Below are positions 43,259 through 52,488 of a stretch of 64,000 nt of DNA, in pieces. Under the pieces are notes generated by a model. That model saw nothing but the letters and a program-made list of their open reading frames with translations, was not told the origin of the DNA and made no database searches. The DNA is from Ramlibacter tataouinensis (GTDB lineage Bacteria; Pseudomonadota; Gammaproteobacteria; Burkholderiales; Burkholderiaceae_C), in contig NZ_CP116009.1 in the NCBI RefSeq assembly GCF_027941915.1, positions 868,001 through 932,000 of the forward strand, in the 5' to 3' direction. Positions within the stretch are counted from its first letter, which is position 1. Each line of letters starts with the position of its first letter. A program made the translations under genes and the position numbers.

Positions 43259-43999
43259 ATGGCCGTCAAGGTGGTGAGCAAGGTCGAGATCCCGGAGCTG
43301 GTCGAGAAGCGCCAGAGCCAGATCCTGCGGGCCGCCATCGAGCTGTATGGCAAGCAGGGCTACCACGTCACCACCATCCGCGAAGTGGCCCTGCGCGCGA
43401 ACGTGAGCGTCGGGCTGATCTACCAGTACGTGCAGGACAAGGAGGACGTGCTGTTCCTCGCGCTGGTGGAAGTGCTGGAGTCCTACCAGCGCGAGATCCC
43501 GCCCGCGCTGGCCGGCCTCACCGATCCGATGGAGCGCTTCTGCGCCGCGGTGCGCGCCTACGGGCACGTCATCGACCAGCGCATCGAGGCCACCGCACTG
43601 GTCTACCGGGAGACCAAGTGGCTGCGGGCCGAGCGGCGCGAGCTCCTCAAGCAGAAAGAGGCGCAGACCAACAGGCTGGTTTCCGACTGCATCGGGGACT
43701 GCATGGCCGCCGGCCTGTTCGAAGACCTCGACGTCGACCTGTTCACCTACCAGATCGTGATGTTCTGCCACGCCTGGGCTCTGAAGGCCTGGCACTTCCA
43801 GGGCCGCATGACGATCGACGAATACCTCGACCGTGGAATGAAGCTGATGCTGGGCCCGGTGTTGACGGCGCGCGGCAAGCGCAACTTCGCCCAGCAGGCG
43901 CCGGCGGCACCGGCCGCGGCGGCGAGAAGTGGCGCGAGCGGCGGGAGCCGGGTGGCGGCGAGAAGCGCTGCGGGCGGCAAGCGGACGGCGGCGCGGTGA
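43259..43999 (+). CDS. TetR/AcrR family transcriptional regulator
   Basis: The 246-residue regulator has the N-terminal TetR helix-turn-helix (residues about 20-65): QILRAAIELYGKQGYHVTTI, then REVALRANVSVGLIYQYVQD. The all-helical ligand domain follows (VEVLESYQREIPPALAGL onward). A 40-residue Ala/Ser/Arg/Gly-rich basic tail after GKRNFAQQ is unusual. It is convergent with the acyl-CoA dehydrogenase cluster, so it may control that pathway; a palindrome that could be its site lies at 47724. A TAGAAT box is at 43201-43206. Confidence 0.87.
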   Translation: MAVKVVSKVEIPELVEKRQSQILRAAIELYGKQGYHVTTIREVALRANVSVGLIYQYVQDKEDVLFLALVEVLESYQREIPPALAGLTDPMERFCAAVRAYGHVIDQRIEATALVYRETKWLRAERRELLKQKEAQTNRLVSDCIGDCMAAGLFEDLDVDLFTYQIVMFCHAWALKAWHFQGRMTIDEYLDRGMKLMLGPVLTARGKRNFAQQAPAAPAAAARSGASGGSRVAARSAAGGKRTAAR

Positions 44000-44029
44000 C
44001 GGCGGCGCAGCAGGCGCCGCTCCTTTCGC

Positions 44030-45205
<1,176 letters not shown>

Positions 45206-45218
45206 GGGCGCCTTTCGT

Positions 45219-45989
45219 TCAACCGGCCAGGAAGCGACTCACCAGCGCCTGGGTGTCGGCCTGTGCGTACAGCAAGGCCGTGCCTTCCAGCTCCGCCGCA
45301 AAACCGTCCTCCCGGCCCAGGGCGGCGGCGGTGATGCAGCGCTTGCAGGCAGCCAGCGCCGGGCCCGTGAAGGCGGCGATCCGCTCGGCCTGCGCCCGCG
45401 CCGCGGCTTGCAGCTGTGCCGCCGGCACGCACTGGTGGACGAGGCCTAGAGCCGCGGCCCGCGTTCCGTCGATCACCTCGGCGCCGAGGATCAACTGGCG
45501 GGCGACGGCGTCGCCGCAGATGCGCGCCAGCCGCTGGGTGCCGCCGGCGCCCGGCAGCAGCCCCAGCCTGGCCTCGGGCAATCCGAGCCTGGCGGTGTCG
45601 GCCGCCAGCCGCAGGTCGCAGGCGAGCGCCAGTTCGAGCCCGCCGCCCAGCGCCGGCCCGCCGATCTCGGCCAGCGACACCTTGGGGCTGCGCTCGATGC
45701 GCGCGAACACCTGCTGCATCGCCCGCGCCAGCTCGACCATCTGCGCGCGCCCGGCCTCGGTCGCGAAGCGCTCGCGCATCAGCACGAGGTCGGCGCCGGC
45801 GCAGAAGGCCCGGCCCGCATTGCGGATCCGCAGCACGTGCACCTCGTCGCGCGCCTCGACCTCGTCGACGATGGCGTCCAGCCGCGCCACCCAGGCGTCG
45901 TCGATCGCGTTGACCGGCGGCCGGTCCAGCGTGGCGATGGCGATCGCCCCCTCGAAGGCGAGTGCGATCGGATGGCGGGCAGCGTCCAT
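45219..45989 (-). CDS. enoyl-CoA hydratase/isomerase family protein with both catalytic Glu
   Basis: The 256-residue crotonase-fold protein has [12 protein letters not shown] (first oxyanion hole) and [20 protein letters not shown], whose Glu matches the first hydratase glutamate. [20 protein letters not shown] supplies the second. Hydration of an enoyl-CoA is therefore plausible. It sits between the dehydrogenase and a second crotonase lacking both Glu, and overlaps neither. Confidence 0.88.
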   Translation of the reverse strand: MDAARHPIALAFEGAIAIATLDRPPVNAIDDAWVARLDAIVDEVEARDEVHVLRIRNAGRAFCAGADLVLMRERFATEAGRAQMVELARAMQQVFARIERSPKVSLAEIGGPALGGGLELALACDLRLAADTARLGLPEARLGLLPGAGGTQRLARICGDAVARQLILGAEVIDGTRAAALGLVHQCVPAAQLQAAARAQAERIAAFTGPALAACKRCITAAALGREDGFAAELEGTALLYAQADTQALVSRFLAG

Positions 45990-46001
45990 GGCGCGCGGTC
46001 G

Positions 46002-46820
46002 TCAGTCGCCCTGGAACACCGGAGTCTGCTTGGCCACGAACGCGTGGTAGGCGCGACCGAAGTCCTGGGTCATCATGCAGATCGCCTGTGCCTCGGCTTC
46101 GGTCTCCAGCGCCTGCTCGATGGTCTGGTTCCATTCCTGGTGCAGGCACTTCTTGGTCATGAAGTGCGCGAACGCCGGGCCGTTGGCCAGCGACAGTGCC
46201 ATGTCCCTGGCCTTGGCCAGCAGGCCGTCGGCCGGCACCAGCTCGTTGAAGTAGCCCCAGGCCAGGCCCTCGTCGGCCGTCATCACGCGGCCGGTGTAGA
46301 GCAGCTCGGAGGCGCGGCCGTGGCCGATCAGGCGCGGCAGGATGGCGCAGGCGCCCATGTCGCAGCCGGCCAGCCCCACGCGGGTGAACAGGAAGGCCGT
46401 CCTGGTCCTGGCCGTGCCGTAGCGCAGGTCCGACGCCATCGGCAGGATGGCGCCGGCCCCGGCGCTGATGCCGTCGACCGCCGCGATGATCGGTTGCGGA
46501 CACTGCCGCATTTCCTTGACCAGGTTGCCGGTCATGCGGGTGAAGCTGAGCAGCCCGTCCATCTCCATGCCCACCAGCGGACCGATGATGTCGTGCACGT
46601 CGCCACCCGAGCAGAAGTTGCCGCCCTCGCCGGTGAGCACCACCACGCGCACGTCGTCCACGCATTGCAGCTTGTGGAAGGTGTCGCGCAGCTCGGCGTA
46701 GCTGTCGAAGGTCAGCGGGTTCTTGCGGTCGGGGCGGTTGAGCGTGACAGTGGCCACGCGGTCGGCAACCTCCAGCCGGAAGTGCCTGGGACGGAGTTCG
46801 GCGGCCTTGAGCTTGTACAT
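46002..46820 (-). CDS. enoyl-CoA hydratase family protein lacking both catalytic Glu
   Basis: The 272-residue crotonase-fold protein keeps the oxyanion segment [15 protein letters not shown] but reads [18 protein letters not shown] and [20 protein letters not shown] where hydratases carry their two Glu residues. An Asp in GCDMG is present instead, so it may be a hydrolase, decarboxylase or ring-opening enzyme. The ATG at 46820 was preferred over 46826 because AGAAGGA then lies six bases upstream. Similar proteins occur in aromatic acyl-CoA clusters, from memory. Confidence 0.85.
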   Translation of the reverse strand: MYKLKAAELRPRHFRLEVADRVATVTLNRPDRKNPLTFDSYAELRDTFHKLQCVDDVRVVVLTGEGGNFCSGGDVHDIIGPLVGMEMDGLLSFTRMTGNLVKEMRQCPQPIIAAVDGISAGAGAILPMASDLRYGTARTRTAFLFTRVGLAGCDMGACAILPRLIGHGRASELLYTGRVMTADEGLAWGYFNELVPADGLLAKARDMALSLANGPAFAHFMTKKCLHQEWNQTIEQALETEAEAQAICMMTQDFGRAYHAFVAKQTPVFQGD

Positions 46821-46882
46821 GGTCATTCCTTCTGGGGCGTTGGGTGCTGCGGCGGGCCGGCGGGGCGCTGGGCGGACGGTGC

Positions 46883-47632
46883 TCAACCGGCGAGCGTCAG
46901 GCCGCCGCTCACGCTGAGCACCTGGCCGGTGACGAACGAGGACTGGTCGGTGCTGAAGAACAGCACTGCGTCGGCGATCTCGGAAGGCTGCGCCAGCCGG
47001 CGCATCGGCGTGGCCTTGACGAAGGCCTCCTGGTGCTTCTGCGGCACCGCCGCCAGCAGCGGCGTGGCAGTCGGCCCGGGGCAGACGCAGTTGACGTTGA
47101 TGCGGTGGCGGGCGGTCTCGCGCGCCAGGCTCTTGGTGAAGGCGATGGCGCCGCCCTTGGCGCCCGAGTACACCGTCTCGCCCAGGCTGCCGACCCGGCC
47201 GGCGTCGCTGGCCACCGTCACGATCTTGCCGCCCTCGCCCCGTTCGATCATGCCGCCCAGGAAGGCGTGGGTGACGGCGATCGGCCCCATCAGGTTCAGG
47301 TCCACCACCTTGCGCCAGAAGTCGGGCGTGTTCTCCAGGAACGGCTGGATCCGGCCCCAGCCCGCCACGTTGGCGACGATGTCCACGTGCGGCGACTGGC
47401 GGTAGGCTTCGGCGCGGAATACCGCGATCGAGTCGAGGTCGGTCACGTCCAGGCGGATGAAGTCGGCCTTGCCGCCCTGCGCGCGGATGTCGTCGGCCGC
47501 CGCGCGGCCGGCCGCTTCGGCGATGTCGCCGAGCAGCACGTAGGCGCCGGCCTGCGCCAGCGCGTGCGCGGTGGCGCGCCCGATGCCCGAGGCCGCTCCG
47601 GTGACGACGGCCGTCTTGCCTGTGAGTTGCAT
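46883..47632 (-). CDS. SDR family oxidoreductase (BadH-like)
   Basis: The 249-residue SDR has [20 protein letters not shown] at the cofactor site and an Asp after the second strand ([10 protein letters not shown]), which favours NAD. The catalytic triad lies in [20 protein letters not shown] with Tyr-x3-Lys completed by YSGAK. The NNAG motif is altered to [19 protein letters not shown] and [18 protein letters not shown] closely recall BadH, the 2-hydroxycyclohexanecarboxyl-CoA dehydrogenase. The ATG at 47632 follows TTGGAGG. It is the first gene of the leftward operon. Confidence 0.88.
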   Translation of the reverse strand: MQLTGKTAVVTGAASGIGRATAHALAQAGAYVLLGDIAEAAGRAAADDIRAQGGKADFIRLDVTDLDSIAVFRAEAYRQSPHVDIVANVAGWGRIQPFLENTPDFWRKVVDLNLMGPIAVTHAFLGGMIERGEGGKIVTVASDAGRVGSLGETVYSGAKGGAIAFTKSLARETARHRINVNCVCPGPTATPLLAAVPQKHQEAFVKATPMRRLAQPSEIADAVLFFSTDQSSFVTGQVLSVSGGLTLAG

Positions 47633-47723
47633 GCCACGAACCTCCAAGGTGTTGGTCGAGGTCGAAAAAGGGGCCGGGGCCGTGGGCGGGTCCGGTCATG
47701 GGTCCTCGCCCCGCTGCCAGACT

Positions 47724-47739
47724 GAATGATGGTTCATTC
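47724..47739. promoter_or_regulatory. candidate operator GAATGA-TGGT-TCATTC
   Basis: A perfect six-base inverted repeat with four-base spacer lies in the 245-base divergent gap between the BadH-like SDR operon and the SAF-domain oxidoreductase gene. Its size and A/T-rich arms fit TetR-family operators that sense acyl-CoAs; the TetR gene at 43259 is the nearest candidate. Confidence 0.5.
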
Positions 47740-47877
47740 GACAAACCAGGTCCGGCTGGATTTACCCTCGGAACGGGCTTGACTTATGTCCGGCCCGCGA
47801 CGAGCCCGGCAGCCGCAACGGCACCGTCCCCACCACAATCGAGCCCGTGTTCAAGCCCGCCTTCTGATCCCGATCCC

Positions 47878-49236
47878 ATGAACCTCCACGCCAAGCTCCA
47901 GCAGCGTGCGGCCCAGGGCCGCCCCATCCGCATCGGCCTGATCGGCGCCGGCAAGTTCGGCTCCATGTACCTGGCCCAGGTGCCGCGCACGCCGGGGGTG
48001 CACCTGGTCGGCATCGCCGACCTCTCGCCGGCCGGCGCGCACGCCAACCTCGCTCGCGTGGGCTGGGAGCCCGCCCGCAGCGAGGCGCCATCGCTGGATG
48101 CGGCGATGCGCGACGGCAGCACCCACGTCGGCGAGGACTGGCAGGCGCTGGTGCGGCACCCGGCGATCGACGTGATCGTCGAGTGCACCGGCCACCCGAT
48201 CGCCGCCGTCGACCACTGCCTGGAGGCGTTCGCCCACGGCAAGCACGTCGTCAACGTCACGGTGGAGGCGGACGCCTTCTGCGGTCCGCTGCTGGCGCGG
48301 CGCGCAGCCGACGCCGGGGTCGTGTATTCGCTGGCCTTCGGCGACCAGCCGGCGCTGATCTGCGACCTGGTGGACTGGGCGCGCACCTGCGGATTCCCGG
48401 TGGTGGCGGCCGGCCGCGGGCACAAGTGGCTGCCGCACTTCTGCGAATCGACACCGGAGACGGTCTGGGGCTACTACGGCCTGACACCCGAGCAGGCCCG
48501 CCGCGGCGGGCTGAACCCGAAGATGTTCAACAGCTTCCTGGACGGCTCCAAGCCTTCGATCGAAAGCACGGCGGTGGCCAACGCCACCGGGCTGGGCGTG
48601 CCGAGCGACGGCCTGCTCTACCCGCCGGCCAGCATCGAGGACATCCCCTACGTCACCCGTCCGCGCAGCGAAGGCGGCGTGCTCGAGCGCAAGGGCATGG
48701 TGGAAGTGATCTCCTCGCTCGAGCCCGACGGCCGCCGGATCCCCTACGACATCCGCATGGGCGTGTGGGTCACCGTGGAGGCCGAGACCGAGTACATCCG
48801 CAACTGCTTCGAGGAATACAACGCCCACACCGATCCCAGCGGGCGTTATTTCACGCTGTACAAGCGCTGGCACCTGATCGGGCTGGAAGTCGGCGTGTCG
48901 GTCGCCTCGGCCGCGCTGCGCGGCGAGCCGACCGGCGTGGCCACCGGCTGGAACGCCGACGTGGTCGCCACCGCCAAGCGCGACTTGAAGCCGGGCGAGC
49001 TGCTCGACGGCGAAGGCGGCTACACCGTCTGGGGCAAGCTGCTGCCCGCCGCCCGCTCGGCACAGATGGGCGGCCTGCCGCTCGGGCTGGCGCACGGGGT
49101 CAAGCTGGTGCGGCCGGTGGCGAAGGGCCAGAGCCTGACCTGGGCCGACGTCGCCATGGACACCGGCACGCGGGCCTGGCAACTGCGGCGGGAAATGGAA
49201 GGGCTGTTCGCCCCGGCGCGGCTGACAGCCGCCTGA
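47878..49236 (+). CDS. NAD(P)-dependent oxidoreductase with C-terminal SAF domain
   Basis: The 452-residue protein starts with a Rossmann motif RIGLIGAGKFGSMYLAQ and resembles homoserine dehydrogenase/GFO-type NAD(P) folds in its first 300 residues (ECTGHPIAAVDHCLEA, then AFGDQPALICDLVDWA). The C-terminal region (AKRDLKPGELLDGEGGYTVW, then RPVAKGQSLTWADVAMD) matches the SAF domain of antifreeze-like and FlgA proteins. Such fusions are usually annotated only as oxidoreductases. It is divergent from the acyl-CoA operon and followed by a beta-hydroxyacid dehydrogenase gene. Confidence 0.78.
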   Translation: MNLHAKLQQRAAQGRPIRIGLIGAGKFGSMYLAQVPRTPGVHLVGIADLSPAGAHANLARVGWEPARSEAPSLDAAMRDGSTHVGEDWQALVRHPAIDVIVECTGHPIAAVDHCLEAFAHGKHVVNVTVEADAFCGPLLARRAADAGVVYSLAFGDQPALICDLVDWARTCGFPVVAAGRGHKWLPHFCESTPETVWGYYGLTPEQARRGGLNPKMFNSFLDGSKPSIESTAVANATGLGVPSDGLLYPPASIEDIPYVTRPRSEGGVLERKGMVEVISSLEPDGRRIPYDIRMGVWVTVEAETEYIRNCFEEYNAHTDPSGRYFTLYKRWHLIGLEVGVSVASAALRGEPTGVATGWNADVVATAKRDLKPGELLDGEGGYTVWGKLLPAARSAQMGGLPLGLAHGVKLVRPVAKGQSLTWADVAMDTGTRAWQLRREMEGLFAPARLTAA

Positions 49237-49287
49237 CAGCCACCGCGCGGGTGGGCGCGCCATGATGGCCGCCAAGGAGGAACCCCC

Positions 49288-50157
49288 ATGAAGATTGCCC
49301 TGCTCGGCACCGGCCTGATGGGCCTGCCCATGGCGCGCCGCCTGTGCCGTGCCGGCCACGAGGTCGCGGCCTGGAACCGCACCCGCGCCAAATGCGAGCC
49401 GCTGTCGGCCGATGGCGCCGCCATCTGCGACAGCGCGGCGCAGGCCGTCGCCCACGCTGACATCGTGATCAGCATGCTGGAGAACGGCGCGGTCGTGCAC
49501 GACGTGCTGTTCAACCAGGGCGCCGCCCGCGCGATGCGCCGCGGCACGCTCTTCATCGACATGGCCTCGATCCAGCCGCGCGAGGCGCGCGACCACGCCG
49601 CGCGGCTGGGCGAGCTGGGCGTTGCCTGCCTGGACGCACCGGTATCCGGCGGCACCGTGGGCGCGGAAAACGGCTCGCTGGCCATCATGGTCGGCGGCGC
49701 GACAGCTGATTTCGAGCGCGCGGCGGCGGTGTTCCAGGTGTTCGGCCGCGCGACCCACGTCGGCCCGCATGGCGCCGGGCAACTGGCCAAGCTGGCCAAC
49801 CAGATGATCGTGGGCATCACCATCGGCGCCGTGGCCGAGGCCCTGCTGCTGTGCGCCAAGGGCGGCGCCGACATGGCCAAGGTGCGCGAGGCCATCAGCG
49901 GCGGCTTTGCCGACAGCCGCATCCTGCAACTGCACGGCCAGCGCATGGTCGAGCGCGACTTCGCACCGCGCGGGCGCATGACGGTGCAGCTCAAGGACAT
50001 GCGCAACGCGCTGGCCACGGCCGAGGAGATCGGTTTCGATGCACCGGTGACGAAGCTGTTCGAGCGCCTCTACGCCGACGGCGTGGAGCACGGCCTGGCC
50101 GACCTGGACCATTCCGGACTGTTCGTCGAGCTCGCGAGCCGCAACGGCATGCGCTAG
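49288..50157 (+). CDS. NAD(P)-dependent beta-hydroxyacid dehydrogenase
   Basis: The 289-residue enzyme belongs to the 3-hydroxyisobutyrate/2-hydroxy-3-oxopropionate reductase family. KIALLGTGLMGLPMARRLC is the Rossmann motif with Asn-Arg-Thr (WNRTRAK) after strand 2, favouring NADP. DAPVSGGTVGAENGSLAIMV is the substrate loop, and GAGQLAKLANQMIVG contains the catalytic Lys. AAGGAGG precedes the ATG by seven bases. It is the last backbone gene before the tRNA pair. Confidence 0.88.
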   Translation: MKIALLGTGLMGLPMARRLCRAGHEVAAWNRTRAKCEPLSADGAAICDSAAQAVAHADIVISMLENGAVVHDVLFNQGAARAMRRGTLFIDMASIQPREARDHAARLGELGVACLDAPVSGGTVGAENGSLAIMVGGATADFERAAAVFQVFGRATHVGPHGAGQLAKLANQMIVGITIGAVAEALLLCAKGGADMAKVREAISGGFADSRILQLHGQRMVERDFAPRGRMTVQLKDMRNALATAEEIGFDAPVTKLFERLYADGVEHGLADLDHSGLFVELASRNGMR

Positions 50158-50182
50158 TTGCGCTAGAATTACGGCCTGTTGT

Positions 50183-50258
<76 letters not shown>

Positions 50259-50300
50259 CGACACGTTTTCGCAGCGCCGCCATCGGCGACGTTGCAGAGT

Positions 50301-50376
50301 GGGTTCTTAGCTCAGTTGGTAGAGCAGCGGACTCTTAATCCGTAGGTCGAAGGTTCGAATCCTTCAGGACCCACCA
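50301..50376 (+). tRNA. tRNA-Lys (anticodon CTT), with encoded CCA
   Basis: The cloverleaf is complete: acceptor GGGTTCT/AGGACCC, D arm GCTC/GAGC, anticodon arm GCGGA/TCCGT with loop CTCTTAA, T arm GAAGG/CCTTC with TTCGAAT. Anticodon CTT is at 50334-50336. An integrase gene starts 83 bases downstream, so this tRNA is the probable integration target. Confidence 0.95.
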
Positions 50377-50458
50377 CTCTTTAGTCAGGACGGGCCTTTC
50401 GGGGCTCCGCGTGCAGTCCGTCGGTCACGACGGTTCTCAACTCACTCGGAGCTCAAGA

Positions 50459-51499
50459 ATGGCTACGGAAAATCCGTCCGTCGGTGACGGGTCGGTGCCT
50501 GGCGGCACCACCAATACTGACACTCGCGCGGCGCTGCCGCGCTTGGCCTCACCTGCACTTTTTACTGCCGAGCTGCCGCTGCGCGATGGCAGCCTCACGG
50601 TGCGCGCGCTCATCGACCTCTACATGCGCCAGTACGCCGGCCGCGACACCTCGCGCCTATACCGGCTGCGCTGGTGGGCTGCCAAGCTTGACGACATCAG
50701 CCTGGCCGACCTGAGCGACGACCATGTGCACAGCGCGCTGGAGACGCTGGCGCGCCAACCGAGCCGGTACTTCGCCGGCCAGGACGCCGATGGCCGGGCG
50801 ATCCACCGGGCCAAGCGCAAGTTGCTTTCGCCCGCCTCGATTAATCGCTATGCGGCCTCGCTGGCGGCCGTGATCACCTGGGCGATCAAGCGGCGCATCG
50901 CGCCCAAGGGCTATGTGCATCCCTGCAGGAGCATTGAGCGTCGGCCCGAAAACAACGAGCGGGTGCGTTTTCTGTCCGACGAGGAGCGCGCGCGGCTGCT
51001 GGCGGCCTGCCGGGCCTCACGCTGGGAGCACCTGCACCTGCTGGTGCTGCTGGCGTTGACCACGGGGGCTCGCAAGGGCGAACTGATGGCCCTGCGCTGG
51101 CAGGACATCGATCTGGAGCGGCAGGTCGCCCTGTGCGATCGCTCCAAGAACGGTGACCCCAAGGTGCTTCCGCTGCTGGAGCCCGTGCTGCAGCTGCTGC
51201 GCGCGAGCCCCGGCAAACCCGCTCACCTGGTGTTCGGCTCGCCGCGCAATCCACTGGTGCGCTTCAACTTTGAAAAGTGCTGGCGCGAGGCCCTGGCCGC
51301 GGCCCGGCTGCGCGACTTCCGATTCCACGACCTGCGCCATAGCTGCGCCTCGATGCTGGCCCAGCACGGCGCCACGCTGCTCGAGATCGCCGACGTCCTC
51401 GGGCACCGGCAGCTGCAGATGACCAAGCGCTACAGCCACCTGACCACCGCCCACAAAGCGGCGCTGATCAAGCGGGTCTGGGAAGAACGCTGCCCCTGA
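50459..51499 (+). CDS. tyrosine-type integrase of the tRNA-Lys element
   Basis: The 346-residue integrase has an N-terminal arm/core-binding region (residues about 45-150, with LIDLYMRQYAGRDTSRLYRL) and a C-terminal catalytic domain. Catalytic residues are Arg205 (TTGARKGELM), Lys near DRSKNGDPKVLPL, His290 and Arg293 (FRFHDLRHSC), His316 (LGHRQLQ) and Tyr325 (TKRYSHL). The ATG at 50459 follows GGAG by eight bases; a longer GTG start at 50411 is less likely. It lies 82 bases after tRNA-Lys in the same direction, typical of tRNA-integrated elements. Confidence 0.92.
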   Translation: MATENPSVGDGSVPGGTTNTDTRAALPRLASPALFTAELPLRDGSLTVRALIDLYMRQYAGRDTSRLYRLRWWAAKLDDISLADLSDDHVHSALETLARQPSRYFAGQDADGRAIHRAKRKLLSPASINRYAASLAAVITWAIKRRIAPKGYVHPCRSIERRPENNERVRFLSDEERARLLAACRASRWEHLHLLVLLALTTGARKGELMALRWQDIDLERQVALCDRSKNGDPKVLPLLEPVLQLLRASPGKPAHLVFGSPRNPLVRFNFEKCWREALAAARLRDFRFHDLRHSCASMLAQHGATLLEIADVLGHRQLQMTKRYSHLTTAHKAALIKRVWEERCP

Positions 51500-51581
51500 A
51501 AGGCGCTCAGAGCCCCGCCGTCTACAAGACGGGCGACAACTTCAAGAAGGGCTGATCTCATCGATCTTCTTCATGTGTGAA

Positions 51582-51611
51582 TCAGCCGGTTTTCAGAGGG
51601 AAACCGGCTGA
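51582..51611. repeat. perfect 11-bp inverted repeat downstream of the integrase
   Basis: TCAGCCGGTTT (51582-51592) and AAACCGGCTGA (51601-51611) are perfect arms around an eight-base loop. No T-run follows, so it may be a regulator or excisionase site or a weak terminator. The rest of the 263-base gap between int and the next gene (51500-51762) shows nothing recognisable. Confidence 0.55.
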
Positions 51612-51762
51612 CGCGCAGCAGCTGCGGACCACTTGCCAGGGCACTTGTCCACGCGAGGTCGCTCGCGCGCGCGCCCGGGCCCTCGCATGATTCGCAGCAT
51701 CGAAGCCGAGGCCTCGATGCGGGCTCCGCCAGGCCCGTCCTGACACACAGATGGAGAAAGAG

Positions 51763-52008
51763 ATGAACAACAAACTCGACGACCTGCTGCCGTTCGATGC
51801 CTATCGCGAGATGCGCCTCGAGGTGTTTCCCTCCCGCACATCGCTCGAGTGGTTCACCCGCAGAAACCGGGACAAGCTGATCGAGAAAGGCGCGCTGTTC
51901 CTGATCGCCGGCCGCAAATTGGTGCAGCCTGAGCGCTATGACGAAGTTGTCCGCGCCGAAGGTCAGCGCGCGGCCGAGGCCCGTCACCCGCGCGCCGGCT
52001 CCGTTTAA
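51763..52008 (+). CDS. small DNA-binding/excisionase-like protein
   Basis: The 81-residue protein (ATG 51763, GGAG six bases upstream; an in-frame ATG at 51751 is alternative) has a winged-helix-like pattern: FPSRTSLEWFTRRNRDKLIE, then GALFLIAGRKLVQPERYDEV. Small proteins of this pattern next to tyrosine integrases commonly act as excisionase or regulator of the element. It lies before the primase-like gene. Direct evidence for excision activity is absent. Confidence 0.7.
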   Translation: MNNKLDDLLPFDAYREMRLEVFPSRTSLEWFTRRNRDKLIEKGALFLIAGRKLVQPERYDEVVRAEGQRAAEARHPRAGSV

Positions 52009-52026
52009 GTCACCTGGAGAACGCGT

Positions 52027-52488
52027 ATGAGCTTCGACCGCTCATTGCTGCCCGACCCGGTGACCTATTTCGCCGACCAGGGGCTGCACCTGTCGCCGCA
52101 TGGGAAGTGGCGCACGACCGCGTGCCGTATTCATGGCGGCAGTGATTCGATGCGCATTCATGTGGCGTCGGGCGCCTGGATCTGCATGAACTGCGGCGTC
52201 AGCGGCCGCGACGTGCTGTCCTATCAGATGCAGCTGCACGGACAGGACTTCATCACCGCAGCGCGTGAGCTTGGCGCCTGGCTGGAAGACGGCAAGAGCG
52301 GCGCATGGCCGAAGTCGCCGCCGCCGCTGCCGGCCCGCGCTGCCCTGCAGGTGATCGGCGCGGAGGTCAACCTGGTCGCAGTGGCCGCGCTGAATGTGGC
52401 GCATGGCGTCAACCTGCACCAGTCGGACCGCTCGCGCCTGGTCAAAGCCGCGGCACGCATCGCCCGCGTGGTGGAGATCTTCGCGTGA
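52027..52488 (+). CDS. CHC2 zinc-finger primase-like protein
   Basis: The 153-residue protein resembles the zinc-binding domain of DNA primases. LHLSPHGKWRTTACRIHGG and WICMNCGVSGRDVLSYQMQ provide a C-x2-H...C-x2-C metal site, and FITAARELGAWLE the closing helix. No Toprim catalytic domain is present, so it may recognise the origin for the downstream DUF3987 protein. It starts at ATG 52027. Its stop overlaps the next gene as GTGA, showing coupling. Confidence 0.8.
   Translation: MSFDRSLLPDPVTYFADQGLHLSPHGKWRTTACRIHGGSDSMRIHVASGAWICMNCGVSGRDVLSYQMQLHGQDFITAARELGAWLEDGKSGAWPKSPPPLPARAALQVIGAEVNLVAVAALNVAHGVNLHQSDRSRLVKAAARIARVVEIFA

Noticed and set aside
51500..51555. Short in-frame string ending VYKTGDNFKKG after the integrase stop
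   Set aside because: It has no start or ribosome site of its own and no recognisable family; too short to support as a gene fragment.
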